Of a stretch of DNA of 64,000 bases, positions 15,709-24,305 are shown piece by piece. Made by a program: the position numbers and the translations under genes. How positions within the stretch are numbered: position 1 is the stretch's first letter; each line of letters begins with the position of its first letter. Where the stretch lies: NCBI RefSeq assembly GCF_000521215.1, contig NZ_KI928919.1, forward strand, positions 806,104 to 870,103, given 5' to 3'. The notes below the pieces were generated by a model that saw only the letters and a program-made list of their open reading frames with translations, searched no databases and was not told the DNA's origin. The DNA is from Labrenzia sp. DG1229 (lineage in GTDB: Bacteria > Pseudomonadota > Alphaproteobacteria > Rhizobiales > Stappiaceae).

Positions 15709-17976
15709 ATGACTTTTCTGACGACATTTGCTGCACGGTTCACAACCGTTTTCGTGATCAGCGCCGCATTACCGGCACAGGCAGCCCTGCCCACACCCGA
15801 TGAAATGTCGGGCGTGGTTCTGGCGCAACATGGAGGCAGGGAATTCCAGCTTCCCTTGCTGAAATCAGATTACAAGATCGAAATCGACGGCGACATCGCA
15901 CATGTCGAACTGACGCAGACCTTCCTCAATTCCTCCAGCCACCCCGTCAACGCCACCTACCTGTTCCCGATGAACCAGAAGGCTGCCATTCACGCCATGC
16001 GCGTCGACCTCGACGGCGAGACGCTGATTGCCCGGATCAAGGAAAAAGACAAGGCCGAAGCTGCTTACGAAAAGGCGAAGGCGGAGGGCAAGGGCGCCGC
16101 TCTGCTGACGCAGCACCGGCCGAACATGTTCACTCAGGACGTTGCACACCTTATGCCGGGACGGCCAGTGAAAATCACGATTGAATATGTCCAGAACGTA
16201 TCGAAGGTCGATGGAGCCTACGAGCTGGTTGTTCCGATGGTGGTCGGGCCACGTTATGAGCGGCCGGGCTGGACAAGTCCGGCAAAGCTCGTGAGCTACA
16301 CCAAAGACGGAGAGATGGAGAGCCTGGCATCCGGTGACACATCCGTTGCCGAAGTTGCGCCAAGAACCGACGGCGTGTCCGGCTGGTCCATCGACAAACT
16401 TCCGTCTTATCCGCCTGTCATCGGACAGAACGCGCCGAAGACAATCGACCCGGGTCGCGTTGCACTCGATCTCACGCTCAATTCACCGATCCCGATCTCG
16501 CATCTTGAAAGTGATACGCACGCGGTGACAGTGGTCGGCGACGGATCGCAAAAGTCTGTTCGCTTCACCTCGGGACGAGAGATCGACAACAGGGATTTTG
16601 TCCTGCGGTATGAACTGAACTCGGAGAAGGAGATTGCGTCAGGTCTCACCTCCCACTTCGACGCCGAACAAGGAGGATACCTTTCACTGCTGATTGAACC
16701 TCCGAAAATTCCGCCGGAGGCGATGATCGGGAAACGCGAACTGGTCTTCGTTCTCGACACGTCCGGATCCATGAGAAACCAGCCGATGAATGCGAGCAAG
16801 GCATTCATGACAGCCGCCATCCGGTCTCTCAGGCCTGACGACCACTTCCGTATCATCAGTTTTTCCAGCAGCGCGTCCCATTTTTCGAACAACTCGACCA
16901 AAGCGACCGACAGGAACAAGCGCCTGGCAATCAGCCACGTCTCCAGTCTGCGCGCCGGTGGCGGGACGGAACTCAATCGCGCCCTGAATGCCGCTTTTGA
17001 CACGCGGCAACCTGCCAACACGACGCGCATCGTGGTCTTTCTCACAGATGGCTATATCGGCGATGAAAGGAATGTCATCCGGACAATCTCCGACCGCATC
17101 GGAAACGCCCGTATCTATTCCTTCGGTGTCGGAAATTCGGTCAATCGATTTCTGCTTGACGCGATGGCCCGGGAAGGACGCGGATACGCCCGCTACGTTC
17201 CGGCGGACGGGAATTATCGCGAGATCGCCGCAGACTTTGCAGCAAAACTGAAAACACCGCTTTTGACCGATATCTCTGTAGACTGGAACGGGCTGGTCGT
17301 CTCGGAACCGACGCCGGTAAAAATTCCGGATCTGTTCGAGGGTGGTACCGTTCGGGTTCTGGCCAGATACCCCCAGGGCGGCAAGCACAGGATCTATGTC
17401 AACGGCATCGTCAACGGCCACAAAGCGTCGTTGCCACTCGACGTCGATCTTGATGCGGATGAAAGCTTTGCGACCGCACGCGCGGCACAATCTGAAAAAA
17501 CCGTGCCGCTGATCTGGGCACGGGAACAGATATTCGACAAGAACCGGGCCTACACGATCGGCGGGAGCAGCAACGAAAGTCTCAAAAGGCAGATCACTCA
17601 ACTCGGCCTGACTTATTCCCTGCAATCCCGCTTTACGTCCTTTGTGGCGGTCTCGGAAAAGACGGTCAACAATGTCCCTGCTAGCGCTCAAGGCAGGAGT
17701 GTGCCGTTGCCGCAGGCCTCAGGCGTGCCGAAAAGCGCTTATCCGTCCTTGAACCTCAGCGGCAGTTCCGCGCCTGAACCGGAAGGTATTTTCGGCCTGA
17801 TGCTGGTCGTGCTGGCACTCGCCGCGCGTTTCCGCCGCGCCCTTGCCAAAGCGTTCGGGCGCTCCCTTTCAACCCTGAAACGCAATCATCCAAGGTCCAT
17901 GACCGCTGGCCCGCCTCGGACCGACATAGCCCTTCCCCGAAGCGTGCGCCGGGACGGCTGGTGGCTGGAAACATGA
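15709..17976 (+). CDS. VIT and VWA domain protein, predicted exosortase target with PEP-CTERM-like tail
   Basis: A 755-residue exported protein of the type named marine proteobacterial sortase target protein. After a signal peptide (to about residue 25) comes a VIT domain (about 30-170, with FLNSSSHPVNATYLFPM). A von Willebrand A domain (about 345-510) follows, with an intact MIDAS: DTSGS at 350-354, a threonine in GGGTELN, and D447 in FLTDG. Near the end lies APEPEG, then a hydrophobic stretch and RFRRA, which is the PEP-CTERM pattern of motif, membrane helix and basic cluster. Unusually, about 45 further residues follow the basic cluster. The gene overlaps the response-regulator start by 4 bp (ATGA). 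The role is probably surface adhesion or display, which is inference. Confidence 0.85.
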   Translation: MTFLTTFAARFTTVFVISAALPAQAALPTPDEMSGVVLAQHGGREFQLPLLKSDYKIEIDGDIAHVELTQTFLNSSSHPVNATYLFPMNQKAAIHAMRVDLDGETLIARIKEKDKAEAAYEKAKAEGKGAALLTQHRPNMFTQDVAHLMPGRPVKITIEYVQNVSKVDGAYELVVPMVVGPRYERPGWTSPAKLVSYTKDGEMESLASGDTSVAEVAPRTDGVSGWSIDKLPSYPPVIGQNAPKTIDPGRVALDLTLNSPIPISHLESDTHAVTVVGDGSQKSVRFTSGREIDNRDFVLRYELNSEKEIASGLTSHFDAEQGGYLSLLIEPPKIPPEAMIGKRELVFVLDTSGSMRNQPMNASKAFMTAAIRSLRPDDHFRIISFSSSASHFSNNSTKATDRNKRLAISHVSSLRAGGGTELNRALNAAFDTRQPANTTRIVVFLTDGYIGDERNVIRTISDRIGNARIYSFGVGNSVNRFLLDAMAREGRGYARYVPADGNYREIAADFAAKLKTPLLTDISVDWNGLVVSEPTPVKIPDLFEGGTVRVLARYPQGGKHRIYVNGIVNGHKASLPLDVDLDADESFATARAAQSEKTVPLIWAREQIFDKNRAYTIGGSSNESLKRQITQLGLTYSLQSRFTSFVAVSEKTVNNVPASAQGRSVPLPQASGVPKSAYPSLNLSGSSAPEPEGIFGLMLVVLALAARFRRALAKAFGRSLSTLKRNHPRSMTAGPPRTDIALPRSVRRDGWWLET

Positions 17977-18782
17977 AACTGCCTCGGTTATCTCTTAGTG
18001 AAATGCCGATTCAGACACCTCGAAATCAGCTCCCGCGAAGAAGGCGGGAGCCAATTGCCCGGACCAGCCCATTGCAGACCAAAACCATTCTCGTCGTCGA
18101 CGACGATCCGAACATCCGCGAAGTGATCTGTTTCGCCCTGCAGAAAGCATCCTACATTCACGAGGTTGCCACCAACGGCAAGGACGCGCTGGACAAGGCG
18201 GTGCTCTGCTCTCCCGCACTTGTCATCCTCGATATCGGGCTGCCGGAAATGGATGGCCTTGACGTGTGCCGGGAGCTGCGAAAAAAGTCTGAAGTCCCGA
18301 TCCTGTTCCTGTCCGCGCGGGACGATGAAATCGATCGCATCATCGGTCTGGAACTGGGCGCGGACGACTATGTCACCAAACCCTTCAGTCCACGCGAACT
18401 GATTGCGCGGGTCGGCGTCATTCTCAAGCGCTACGGAGCACCACAGTCCGGGGTAATCCCGGCTGAGGGTTCCAGCCTTGCACATGGTCTGCTGTGCCTG
18501 GAAACAGAAGAGCGTCAGGTCTCGATTGACGGCAACGACGTCACGCTTACTGCCATTGAATTCGATATCCTGACGGCCCTGATGAGCCGTCCCAAGATCG
18601 TCTTTACCCGCGAGCGCATACTTGAACGGGCCTACAAGGACAACATTCACGTCTCCGACCGGACCATTGACAGCCATATCCGCAACATTCGGGCAAAACT
18701 CGGAGCCGCGGGATGCAGCGATGCCATCGAAACCGTCCACGGTGTCGGCTTTCGGCTCGGCCCCTGCGAAAATGGAAGTTGA
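17973..18782 (+). CDS. OmpR-family response regulator of the exosortase cluster
   Basis: A 269-residue response regulator. It has an extra N-terminal segment of about 35 residues, then a receiver domain with the acidic pocket in VVDDDPN, the phospho-acceptor Asp87 (ILDIGLPEMDG) and the lysine in YVTKPFSP. A winged-helix DNA-binding domain follows, with FTRERILERAY and DRTIDSHIRNIRAKL. The ATG at 17973 overlaps the stop codon of the VIT/VWA gene (ATGA); an in-frame GTG at 17961 is an alternative. It matches the group known as proteobacterial dedicated sortase system response regulators, here beside an exosortase instead of a sortase. Confidence 0.85.
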   Translation: MKLPRLSLSEMPIQTPRNQLPRRRREPIARTSPLQTKTILVVDDDPNIREVICFALQKASYIHEVATNGKDALDKAVLCSPALVILDIGLPEMDGLDVCRELRKKSEVPILFLSARDDEIDRIIGLELGADDYVTKPFSPRELIARVGVILKRYGAPQSGVIPAEGSSLAHGLLCLETEERQVSIDGNDVTLTAIEFDILTALMSRPKIVFTRERILERAYKDNIHVSDRTIDSHIRNIRAKLGAAGCSDAIETVHGVGFRLGPCENGS

Positions 18783-18790
18783 GCCTGACG

Positions 18791-20416
18791 ATGCTGTTCT
18801 CGCGATCCTTCCGTGACCGCTGGCGACCGCCTCTCAGCCTGGTCATCGCGCTGGTGCTGGGGATCATGCTGCTTGTCCCGCTTGGCGGGATCGTCTTTTT
18901 CCGCGTCTATGAAAACCAGCTGATACAAACTACGGAAGGCGAACTGATCGCGCAGTCGGCAGCCATCGCAGCCATCACCGCGCAGCACCTGAGGCAATTC
19001 GGTGGTGAAGACCTTCCTCTCGGCACAAATGCCGTCGATCAGCCCATCCCCTATTCCATGGAACCGCTGATCTCCACGCTTCGCAGATCAAAGAGCCAGC
19101 CTGACGGCAACTGGGCCCCGCAACTGCCCATCCTCGATCTGAACAAGACGCCCGTTCTGCCTGCCCGCGCCGACCCGGTGGCCACGGATGTCCGGATTCA
19201 TCCGGCTTATCATGCGACCGGAAAGGCTATCGGCACGGTGCTGAGAGACACCCAGAGACTGACACTTGCCGGTTTCAGAATTCTCGATCCAAACGGGGTC
19301 ATTATCGCGGGCCGGGATGATACGGGCCTGTCTCTTGCACATGTCGAGGAAGTTCAGGCAGCGCTTGGCGGTCGCTATTCGAGCGCTCTGCGCGAGCGTA
19401 CAGTGCAGAACCCTCAACCGATCTATTCCATCAGCCGCGGTACCAGTGTCAGGGTCTTCGCTGCCCTTCCGATCGTCCTCGACGGCAAGGTCGCTGGTGT
19501 CGTCTATGCCTCGCGGACACCAAGCAACATCCTGCGTGAAATGTTCCTGAAGCGGGAAACAATGTTCTGGGTACTCGCCTTCGTGCTCAGCGCCACTTTT
19601 GTCGTCGGCGTCATCTTCGCCCGCGGGATCGCCGGACCGATCAAGGCGCTAACGGAACGTTCGCTGAAAATCGGTCGTGGAGATCGCGATGCGCTCAAGC
19701 CACTCGTCATCCACGGAAACCGGGAAATCCATGCCTTGTCCTCCAGCATGCTGGATACATCGCGCAAGCTGTTCGAGCGAAACGACTATATCAACACTTT
19801 CGCCAATCACGTGACCCACGAACTCAAGACACCGCTGACCGCCATCCAGGGCGCGACCGAACTGCTGCGCGATGGCGGAGATGAACTCAGCGACGCGGAG
19901 CGAGAAAAGTTTCTCGGAAACATCCTGGCCGATACGGAGCGAGCCTCACGATTGTTGAACCGCCTGCGCGAACTCGCCCGGGCCGATAGCGTGGAAATCG
20001 GCGGAAATTGTCAATTGTCGGAGGTGTTGCGTGACATCAGACGACGATTTCAAGGGATCACCATTGATGCAAGTGAAGACTGCATGTTGCCGCTTGCAGC
20101 CGAGAATGCCCGCATTGTCTTCGAAAACCTGATCGACAATTCCATCCGTCACGGAGCAGACCGGGTCTCGTTTTCTCCTGAGGCGACAGAAAACGGATTC
20201 ACTCTTGCCGTTGCCGATAACGGAGAAGGCATATCCGCCGGGAACCAGGACCAGATATTTGACCTGTTTTTCACCACGCGGCGCGCAAGCGGGGGCACCG
20301 GTATGGGCCTCGGGATAATCCAGGCACTGCTCAAGGCCCACCAGGCAACAATCCGGATGAGACCTCAGGATCGCGGCGCCTGCTTTGAAATCTGCTTTCC
20401 GCCCAGGAGAAGTTGA
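18791..20416 (+). CDS. Sensor histidine kinase of the exosortase cluster
   Basis: A 541-residue membrane kinase. Two membrane helices (about residues 15-37 and 255-280) flank a large extracytoplasmic sensor domain with a dCache-like GFRILDPNGVIIAGRDD segment. A HAMP-like linker follows, then the dimerisation domain with phospho-acceptor His343 (THELKTPLTAI) and an ATPase domain with VADNGEGIS and the GGTGMGLGI G2 box. I chose the ATG at 18791, 8 bp after the response-regulator stop. The outward-facing sensor suggests it monitors the envelope, possibly the VIT/VWA target or its ligand. With its partner it forms the two-component system dedicated to the exosortase locus. Confidence 0.85.
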   Translation: MLFSRSFRDRWRPPLSLVIALVLGIMLLVPLGGIVFFRVYENQLIQTTEGELIAQSAAIAAITAQHLRQFGGEDLPLGTNAVDQPIPYSMEPLISTLRRSKSQPDGNWAPQLPILDLNKTPVLPARADPVATDVRIHPAYHATGKAIGTVLRDTQRLTLAGFRILDPNGVIIAGRDDTGLSLAHVEEVQAALGGRYSSALRERTVQNPQPIYSISRGTSVRVFAALPIVLDGKVAGVVYASRTPSNILREMFLKRETMFWVLAFVLSATFVVGVIFARGIAGPIKALTERSLKIGRGDRDALKPLVIHGNREIHALSSSMLDTSRKLFERNDYINTFANHVTHELKTPLTAIQGATELLRDGGDELSDAEREKFLGNILADTERASRLLNRLRELARADSVEIGGNCQLSEVLRDIRRRFQGITIDASEDCMLPLAAENARIVFENLIDNSIRHGADRVSFSPEATENGFTLAVADNGEGISAGNQDQIFDLFFTTRRASGGTGMGLGIIQALLKAHQATIRMRPQDRGACFEICFPPRRS

Positions 20417-20516
20417 ACCTGGATGCTTCTGTTACCTTTATCTTAAGCACGTCTTTTATGCGTTGTTTAACACGCTCTACGTAGTCTCCCCTCAGGAAAC
20501 TTTGGGATTGGACACG

Positions 20517-22811
20517 ATGCAGCAGACGCGACAGCCGTCACTTTCGCCCGGAGAAAGCGGAAGCCTGGGTATTGCGATTCCGGTCCTGCAACTCTTTGCA
20601 GGAACCTTGTTCCTGAGCGCGTTTTTGCTGTTTTCAGTCCAGCCTTTCTTCTCAAAACTGGTTCTGCCGAAACTTGGAGGATCACCCGGCGTGTGGTCCG
20701 TCGCGATGGTTTTCTTCCAGAGCGTTCTGCTGCTGGGATATACCTATGCGCATATTCTGACACGATGCCTGCAAACGAAACGGGCAATACTTGTTCACGC
20801 GGTGGTCCTGTTGTCGGCGTGTGTTTTCCTGCCGTTGGGGATTGCGTCCGGCTGGGATACGCCTCCCGTGCAGCATCAGGAAATCTGGCTTCTTGGATTG
20901 TTTGCAGTCTCGGTCGGCCTACCGTTTTTTGCAGTATCGGCAAACGCCCCGCTGCTTCAGGCCTGGTTTACGCAGACCGGCCACAAACACGCGTCGGACC
21001 CGTACTTTCTCTATGGCGCGAGCAATATCGGCAGTTTCGCATCGCTGTATCTCTACATTCTCGTACTGGAACCAGCTCTTGCGCTTGGAACCCAGTCGCT
21101 GTTGTGGACAGCGGGCTACTTCATGCTGGTCATTGCGATCCTGCTGTGCGGTGCCTCCGTATTCAAGCGGTCGGACACTGTTGCAGAACACACCAATGGG
21201 TCTTCTGAAGCCAGCGATACCAAGACAGCCCGGTGTATCCCGGCAAAACAGATCCTTGTCTATCTTGGCCTCGCCGCCGTACCGTCGGCGCTGACGATCG
21301 CCCTCACCGCGCACATTGCCGTAGACATCGCCTCTGCACCGTTCATGTGGGTCGTTCCCCTTTCGCTCTTCCTGCTGACCTTCGTCATCGCGTTCAAGAG
21401 CAAGCCCCTGATTTCGGTCGACTTCCTGTCGAACCTCCTTCCCTGGACCGCCATCATTGCGGCCGCGGTTATTTTCCTTCCCAAACTTTTGCCGCTGACA
21501 TTCGGGCTCGGCGCCAATCTGCTGATCTATTTCATCACCGTGCTGTTCTGCCATGCGCGGCTTTATCAGCTTCGTCCGCATGCGAGCCAATTGACGGCCT
21601 TTTATCTCTGGATGTCGGTCGGCGGTGTCCTTGGCGGTATCTTTGCCGGTCTGATCGCGCCGAACATCTTCAATTGGGTTGCCGAATACCCGATGCTGAT
21701 GCTGAGCGCACTGTTCCTGCTACCACTCAAAGGCGGCGCCACCTCCAGATCCGTCTTCTGGACTATCGCCGTTGGCTTCGTTCTCGCATTTGCATTCTGG
21801 GTGGCCGCAACGCGTGGCCTGATCCCCGAATCTAAGGGACACGAGGTCGTCACGTTGTCGATCATCGGCCTGATTACGCTTGCAGCCATTGTGCAGCTCA
21901 AGTGGCAGGCCGTGTCCCATATCCTGCTGGTTCTGACCGTTCCATTTGCCCTGCTCTTGCAACTTCACCCGAGCGTCGTTCACTCGGAACGGTCATTTTT
22001 CGGTGTCATAAAAGTCAAGGACACCGACAACGGTTTGCATCGCAGGATGGTGCATGGCACGACAGTTCACGGCAGCATCTCCATGAACGCCTTCGAACCG
22101 GACGTTGGAACAGGCAATCCGGAACCGCTTGCCTACTATCATGAGACAGGTGAGATGGCCGACACGTTGAACGCCGCAAGAGTCGCAGCCGGTGGCACGT
22201 TGCGGCATGCCGGCATCGTCGGTCTTGGAACGGGGAGCTTTCTGTGCCACATGCAACCCGGTGAAGAATGGGCCGTCTACGAAATCGACAAGTCGGTCAT
22301 AGATGTTGCGTCGAACCCGGCCTACTTCCGCTTCATTTCAGACTGCGGCCCGCAGGCGAAAATGGTTCTTGGTGATGCGCGGCTGACACTAGAGGCAGAG
22401 CCGGACAGCAAATTCGACTATCTGCTCATCGATGCGTTCTCATCCGATTCCATACCGGTTCATCTGATGACGAGAGAGGCAATCGACCTCTTTTTTTCAA
22501 AACTCTCGAAGAACGGGTTGCTGGCGCTCCACATATCGAACCGGTATCTTGAACTGGCCAGCGTGCTGGCCGCCATCGCTGAAGTGGATGGATATGAACT
22601 GCGTTTTGCGAAGTTCAGCGCAGCTGAGGACAGGACCAAGCCCGATCAGGTTTTCGGAGCAAATGTCATTGTGCTTGCACGCGAAGAAGCCGATTTCGGC
22701 CCACTTCTGGAAAACCCAAGGTGGAACACCGTTTCGGCAGGAGACACGCGGCCCTGGACGGACGATTATTCGAACATTGTCGGCGCAATTGTCCGGCATG
22801 AGTTCAGGTAA
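20517..22811 (+). CDS. Fused MFS-like membrane protein with spermidine-synthase domain
   Basis: A 764-residue fusion. Residues 20-510 contain many hydrophobic helices of the MFS-like type seen in this family, starting with LFAGTLFLSAFLLFSVQPFF and SVAMVFFQSVLLLGYTYAH. The C-terminal 220 residues form a Rossmann methyltransferase-like spermidine-synthase domain with GIVGLGTGSFLCH, VYEIDKSVIDVA and DYLLIDAFSSDSIPVHLMT. Despite its name, no polyamine product has been shown for this fusion family. The ATG at 20517 fits the family start; the open frame extends upstream into the kinase gene without a family match. It follows the histidine kinase by 100 bp, so it may or may not be co-transcribed with the exosortase genes. 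Confidence 0.85.
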   Translation: MQQTRQPSLSPGESGSLGIAIPVLQLFAGTLFLSAFLLFSVQPFFSKLVLPKLGGSPGVWSVAMVFFQSVLLLGYTYAHILTRCLQTKRAILVHAVVLLSACVFLPLGIASGWDTPPVQHQEIWLLGLFAVSVGLPFFAVSANAPLLQAWFTQTGHKHASDPYFLYGASNIGSFASLYLYILVLEPALALGTQSLLWTAGYFMLVIAILLCGASVFKRSDTVAEHTNGSSEASDTKTARCIPAKQILVYLGLAAVPSALTIALTAHIAVDIASAPFMWVVPLSLFLLTFVIAFKSKPLISVDFLSNLLPWTAIIAAAVIFLPKLLPLTFGLGANLLIYFITVLFCHARLYQLRPHASQLTAFYLWMSVGGVLGGIFAGLIAPNIFNWVAEYPMLMLSALFLLPLKGGATSRSVFWTIAVGFVLAFAFWVAATRGLIPESKGHEVVTLSIIGLITLAAIVQLKWQAVSHILLVLTVPFALLLQLHPSVVHSERSFFGVIKVKDTDNGLHRRMVHGTTVHGSISMNAFEPDVGTGNPEPLAYYHETGEMADTLNAARVAAGGTLRHAGIVGLGTGSFLCHMQPGEEWAVYEIDKSVIDVASNPAYFRFISDCGPQAKMVLGDARLTLEAEPDSKFDYLLIDAFSSDSIPVHLMTREAIDLFFSKLSKNGLLALHISNRYLELASVLAAIAEVDGYELRFAKFSAAEDRTKPDQVFGANVIVLAREEADFGPLLENPRWNTVSAGDTRPWTDDYSNIVGAIVRHEFR

Positions 22812-22881
22812 AGGCAGTCGATACGAGTCCAACCCTGTTCGCAGCGGGCGCGTTTGACTGACGGCTATGCCCGTAGACAAC

Positions 22882-22918
22882 ATCACCCGGTCACAGGTCG
22901 CTGTGGCCGGGTGATTTC
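22882..22918. terminator. Bidirectional terminator hairpin
   Basis: A 15-bp stem (22882-22896 with 22901-22915, one G-T wobble) and a 4-base loop lie between two converging genes, the MFS/spermidine-synthase fusion and the DUF934 gene. A short TTT follows on the + strand. It probably stops transcription from both sides. Confidence 0.55.
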
Positions 22919-22976
22919 ATTCCTGGAATGATCGGCGAGACAAGACGGGACGCTTCGCTCTCGTCGCGCCGTATGC

Positions 22977-23510
22977 CTATTCGGCCGCGACAGCCACATC
23001 CCGGAAGGAACGGCGCGCCCAGGGGCGGGTTCCGAACGGAATTTCGTCGACCGTCCCCACCGGCTGCAGGTACTTGGTGACTTCCGGCCACTCACCCGCC
23101 TTGAGTGCTTTCAGCACTTCCGGCTTGGTAATCTCGAATGAGGAAACACCACACCGGCGCGCGAGCGGCACCTGGTCGAGAATGTACTTGCCGGCAGCCC
23201 GGATATCACCCTGAAAGCCGATCTGCTCACGCAGCACCCGGGCCGCGGAAAAACCGCGCCCGTCGGCAAAACTCGGGAAGTCGACAGCGACATAGGCCAG
23301 ATTATCGAGGTAAGGCTGTATCAGCTCGACATTGTCGCCTGCCTCAACAAGCACTGCTGTTTTTCCGTCGCGACCGAGATAGTCGTTCGCGGCCTCCAGA
23401 AACAGGGTCTGCGGTACCAGCGCATCGCCTTCAACGGCGCTACCTGTCTCGGCATCCACCCGGGTCCAGTTTTCTTCGACGAACTCGCCGTCCTTGTAAA
23501 TCGTTGCCAT
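22977..23510 (-). CDS. DUF934 domain-containing protein of the sulfite-reduction operon
   Basis: A 177-residue cytoplasmic protein of the DUF934 family, recognised by DNLAYVAVDFPSFADGRGFSAARVLRE (split here as the SFADGRGFS motif and flanks) and by its location. The family is found almost only next to siroheme sulfite or nitrite reductase genes in alphaproteobacteria, and its molecular role is unproven. Partner or electron-transfer functions have been suggested. It is the last gene of the operon cysG-DUF2849-cysI-cysH-DUF934, 33 bp after cysH, and is followed by a terminator hairpin. Confidence 0.85.
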   Translation of the reverse strand: MATIYKDGEFVEENWTRVDAETGSAVEGDALVPQTLFLEAANDYLGRDGKTAVLVEAGDNVELIQPYLDNLAYVAVDFPSFADGRGFSAARVLREQIGFQGDIRAAGKYILDQVPLARRCGVSSFEITKPEVLKALKAGEWPEVTKYLQPVGTVDEIPFGTRPWARRSFRDVAVAAE

Positions 23511-23543
23511 TTCGTGCGTCCTCGGTTTCAGTTGAGGCAGCGG

Positions 23544-24305
23544 TCAGATGCCGCTGCCGTCGATTTCCTTGCCATGGGTCGGCCAGTGAATTCCGCATTC
23601 AGTCTTGTCGTGGCCACGCCAGCGGCCTGCGCGCGGGTCTTCGCCCGGCGCAACCTTGCTGGTGCAGGGCAGGCAGCCGATCGAAGGATAGCCTTGCGAG
23701 ACCAGCGGATGTGGCGGCAGTCCGTGTGACCTTGCGTAGTCCAGGACCTCGGCTGCAGACCAGTCAGCCAGCGGATTGACCTTCACCCGACCCGCGTCGA
23801 CCTCAAAGTTCTCGAGGCTGTTGCGTGTTGCGCTCTGGTGTCGCTTCCGGCCTGAAATCCATGCTTCGAAACCATGAAGCGCCCGCTCCATCGGAACCAC
23901 CTTGCGGATGTGACAGCAAGCATCCGTGTCGGTCATCCAGAGCATGCCGGACGGGTCCTGTTCCTCCAGGTCCTCCCTGGTCGGCTTGAAGGTGCGCACA
24001 TCCGCAAGACCAAGCTTTTCGATCAGCTCGTCCCGATAAAGCAGGGTTGCCGGAAACAGCTTCACCGTGTCGATGAAAAGCACTGGTGTCGACGGATCAA
24101 TCTGGGCCACCATGTGCAGCAGGACGGCGGAGTCGGCACCGAAGCTGGAGACCATGGCAATGTCACCGGCAAACTGATGCCGGATCGCGCCCAACAGGAT
24201 CTCCTGTGCCGACATGTCCTCATACTGGGAATTCAGCGCGGCGACTTCCCCCTGCAATCCCAGCTCAGGATCAACCCCCAGACTGAAAGTTTCATGCAGC
24301 GCCAT
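23544..24305 (-). CDS. cysH: Assimilatory adenylyl-sulfate (APS) reductase
   Basis: A 253-residue CysH-family reductase, which reduces activated sulfate to sulfite with thioredoxin. The P-loop-like VSSFGADSAVLLHM and the KxxP region are present. The paired cysteines in ACCHIRK and in GCLPCTSK are all present; these bind a [4Fe-4S] cluster in enzymes that use APS rather than PAPS. The C-terminal catalytic cysteine is in ECGIH. The ATG at 24305 overlaps the end of cysI by 14 bp and matches the family start; the open frame upstream lies inside cysI. The cluster-type cysteines imply that no APS kinase step is needed for reduction, which follows from known family behaviour. Confidence 0.9.
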   Translation of the reverse strand: MALHETFSLGVDPELGLQGEVAALNSQYEDMSAQEILLGAIRHQFAGDIAMVSSFGADSAVLLHMVAQIDPSTPVLFIDTVKLFPATLLYRDELIEKLGLADVRTFKPTREDLEEQDPSGMLWMTDTDACCHIRKVVPMERALHGFEAWISGRKRHQSATRNSLENFEVDAGRVKVNPLADWSAAEVLDYARSHGLPPHPLVSQGYPSIGCLPCTSKVAPGEDPRAGRWRGHDKTECGIHWPTHGKEIDGSGI

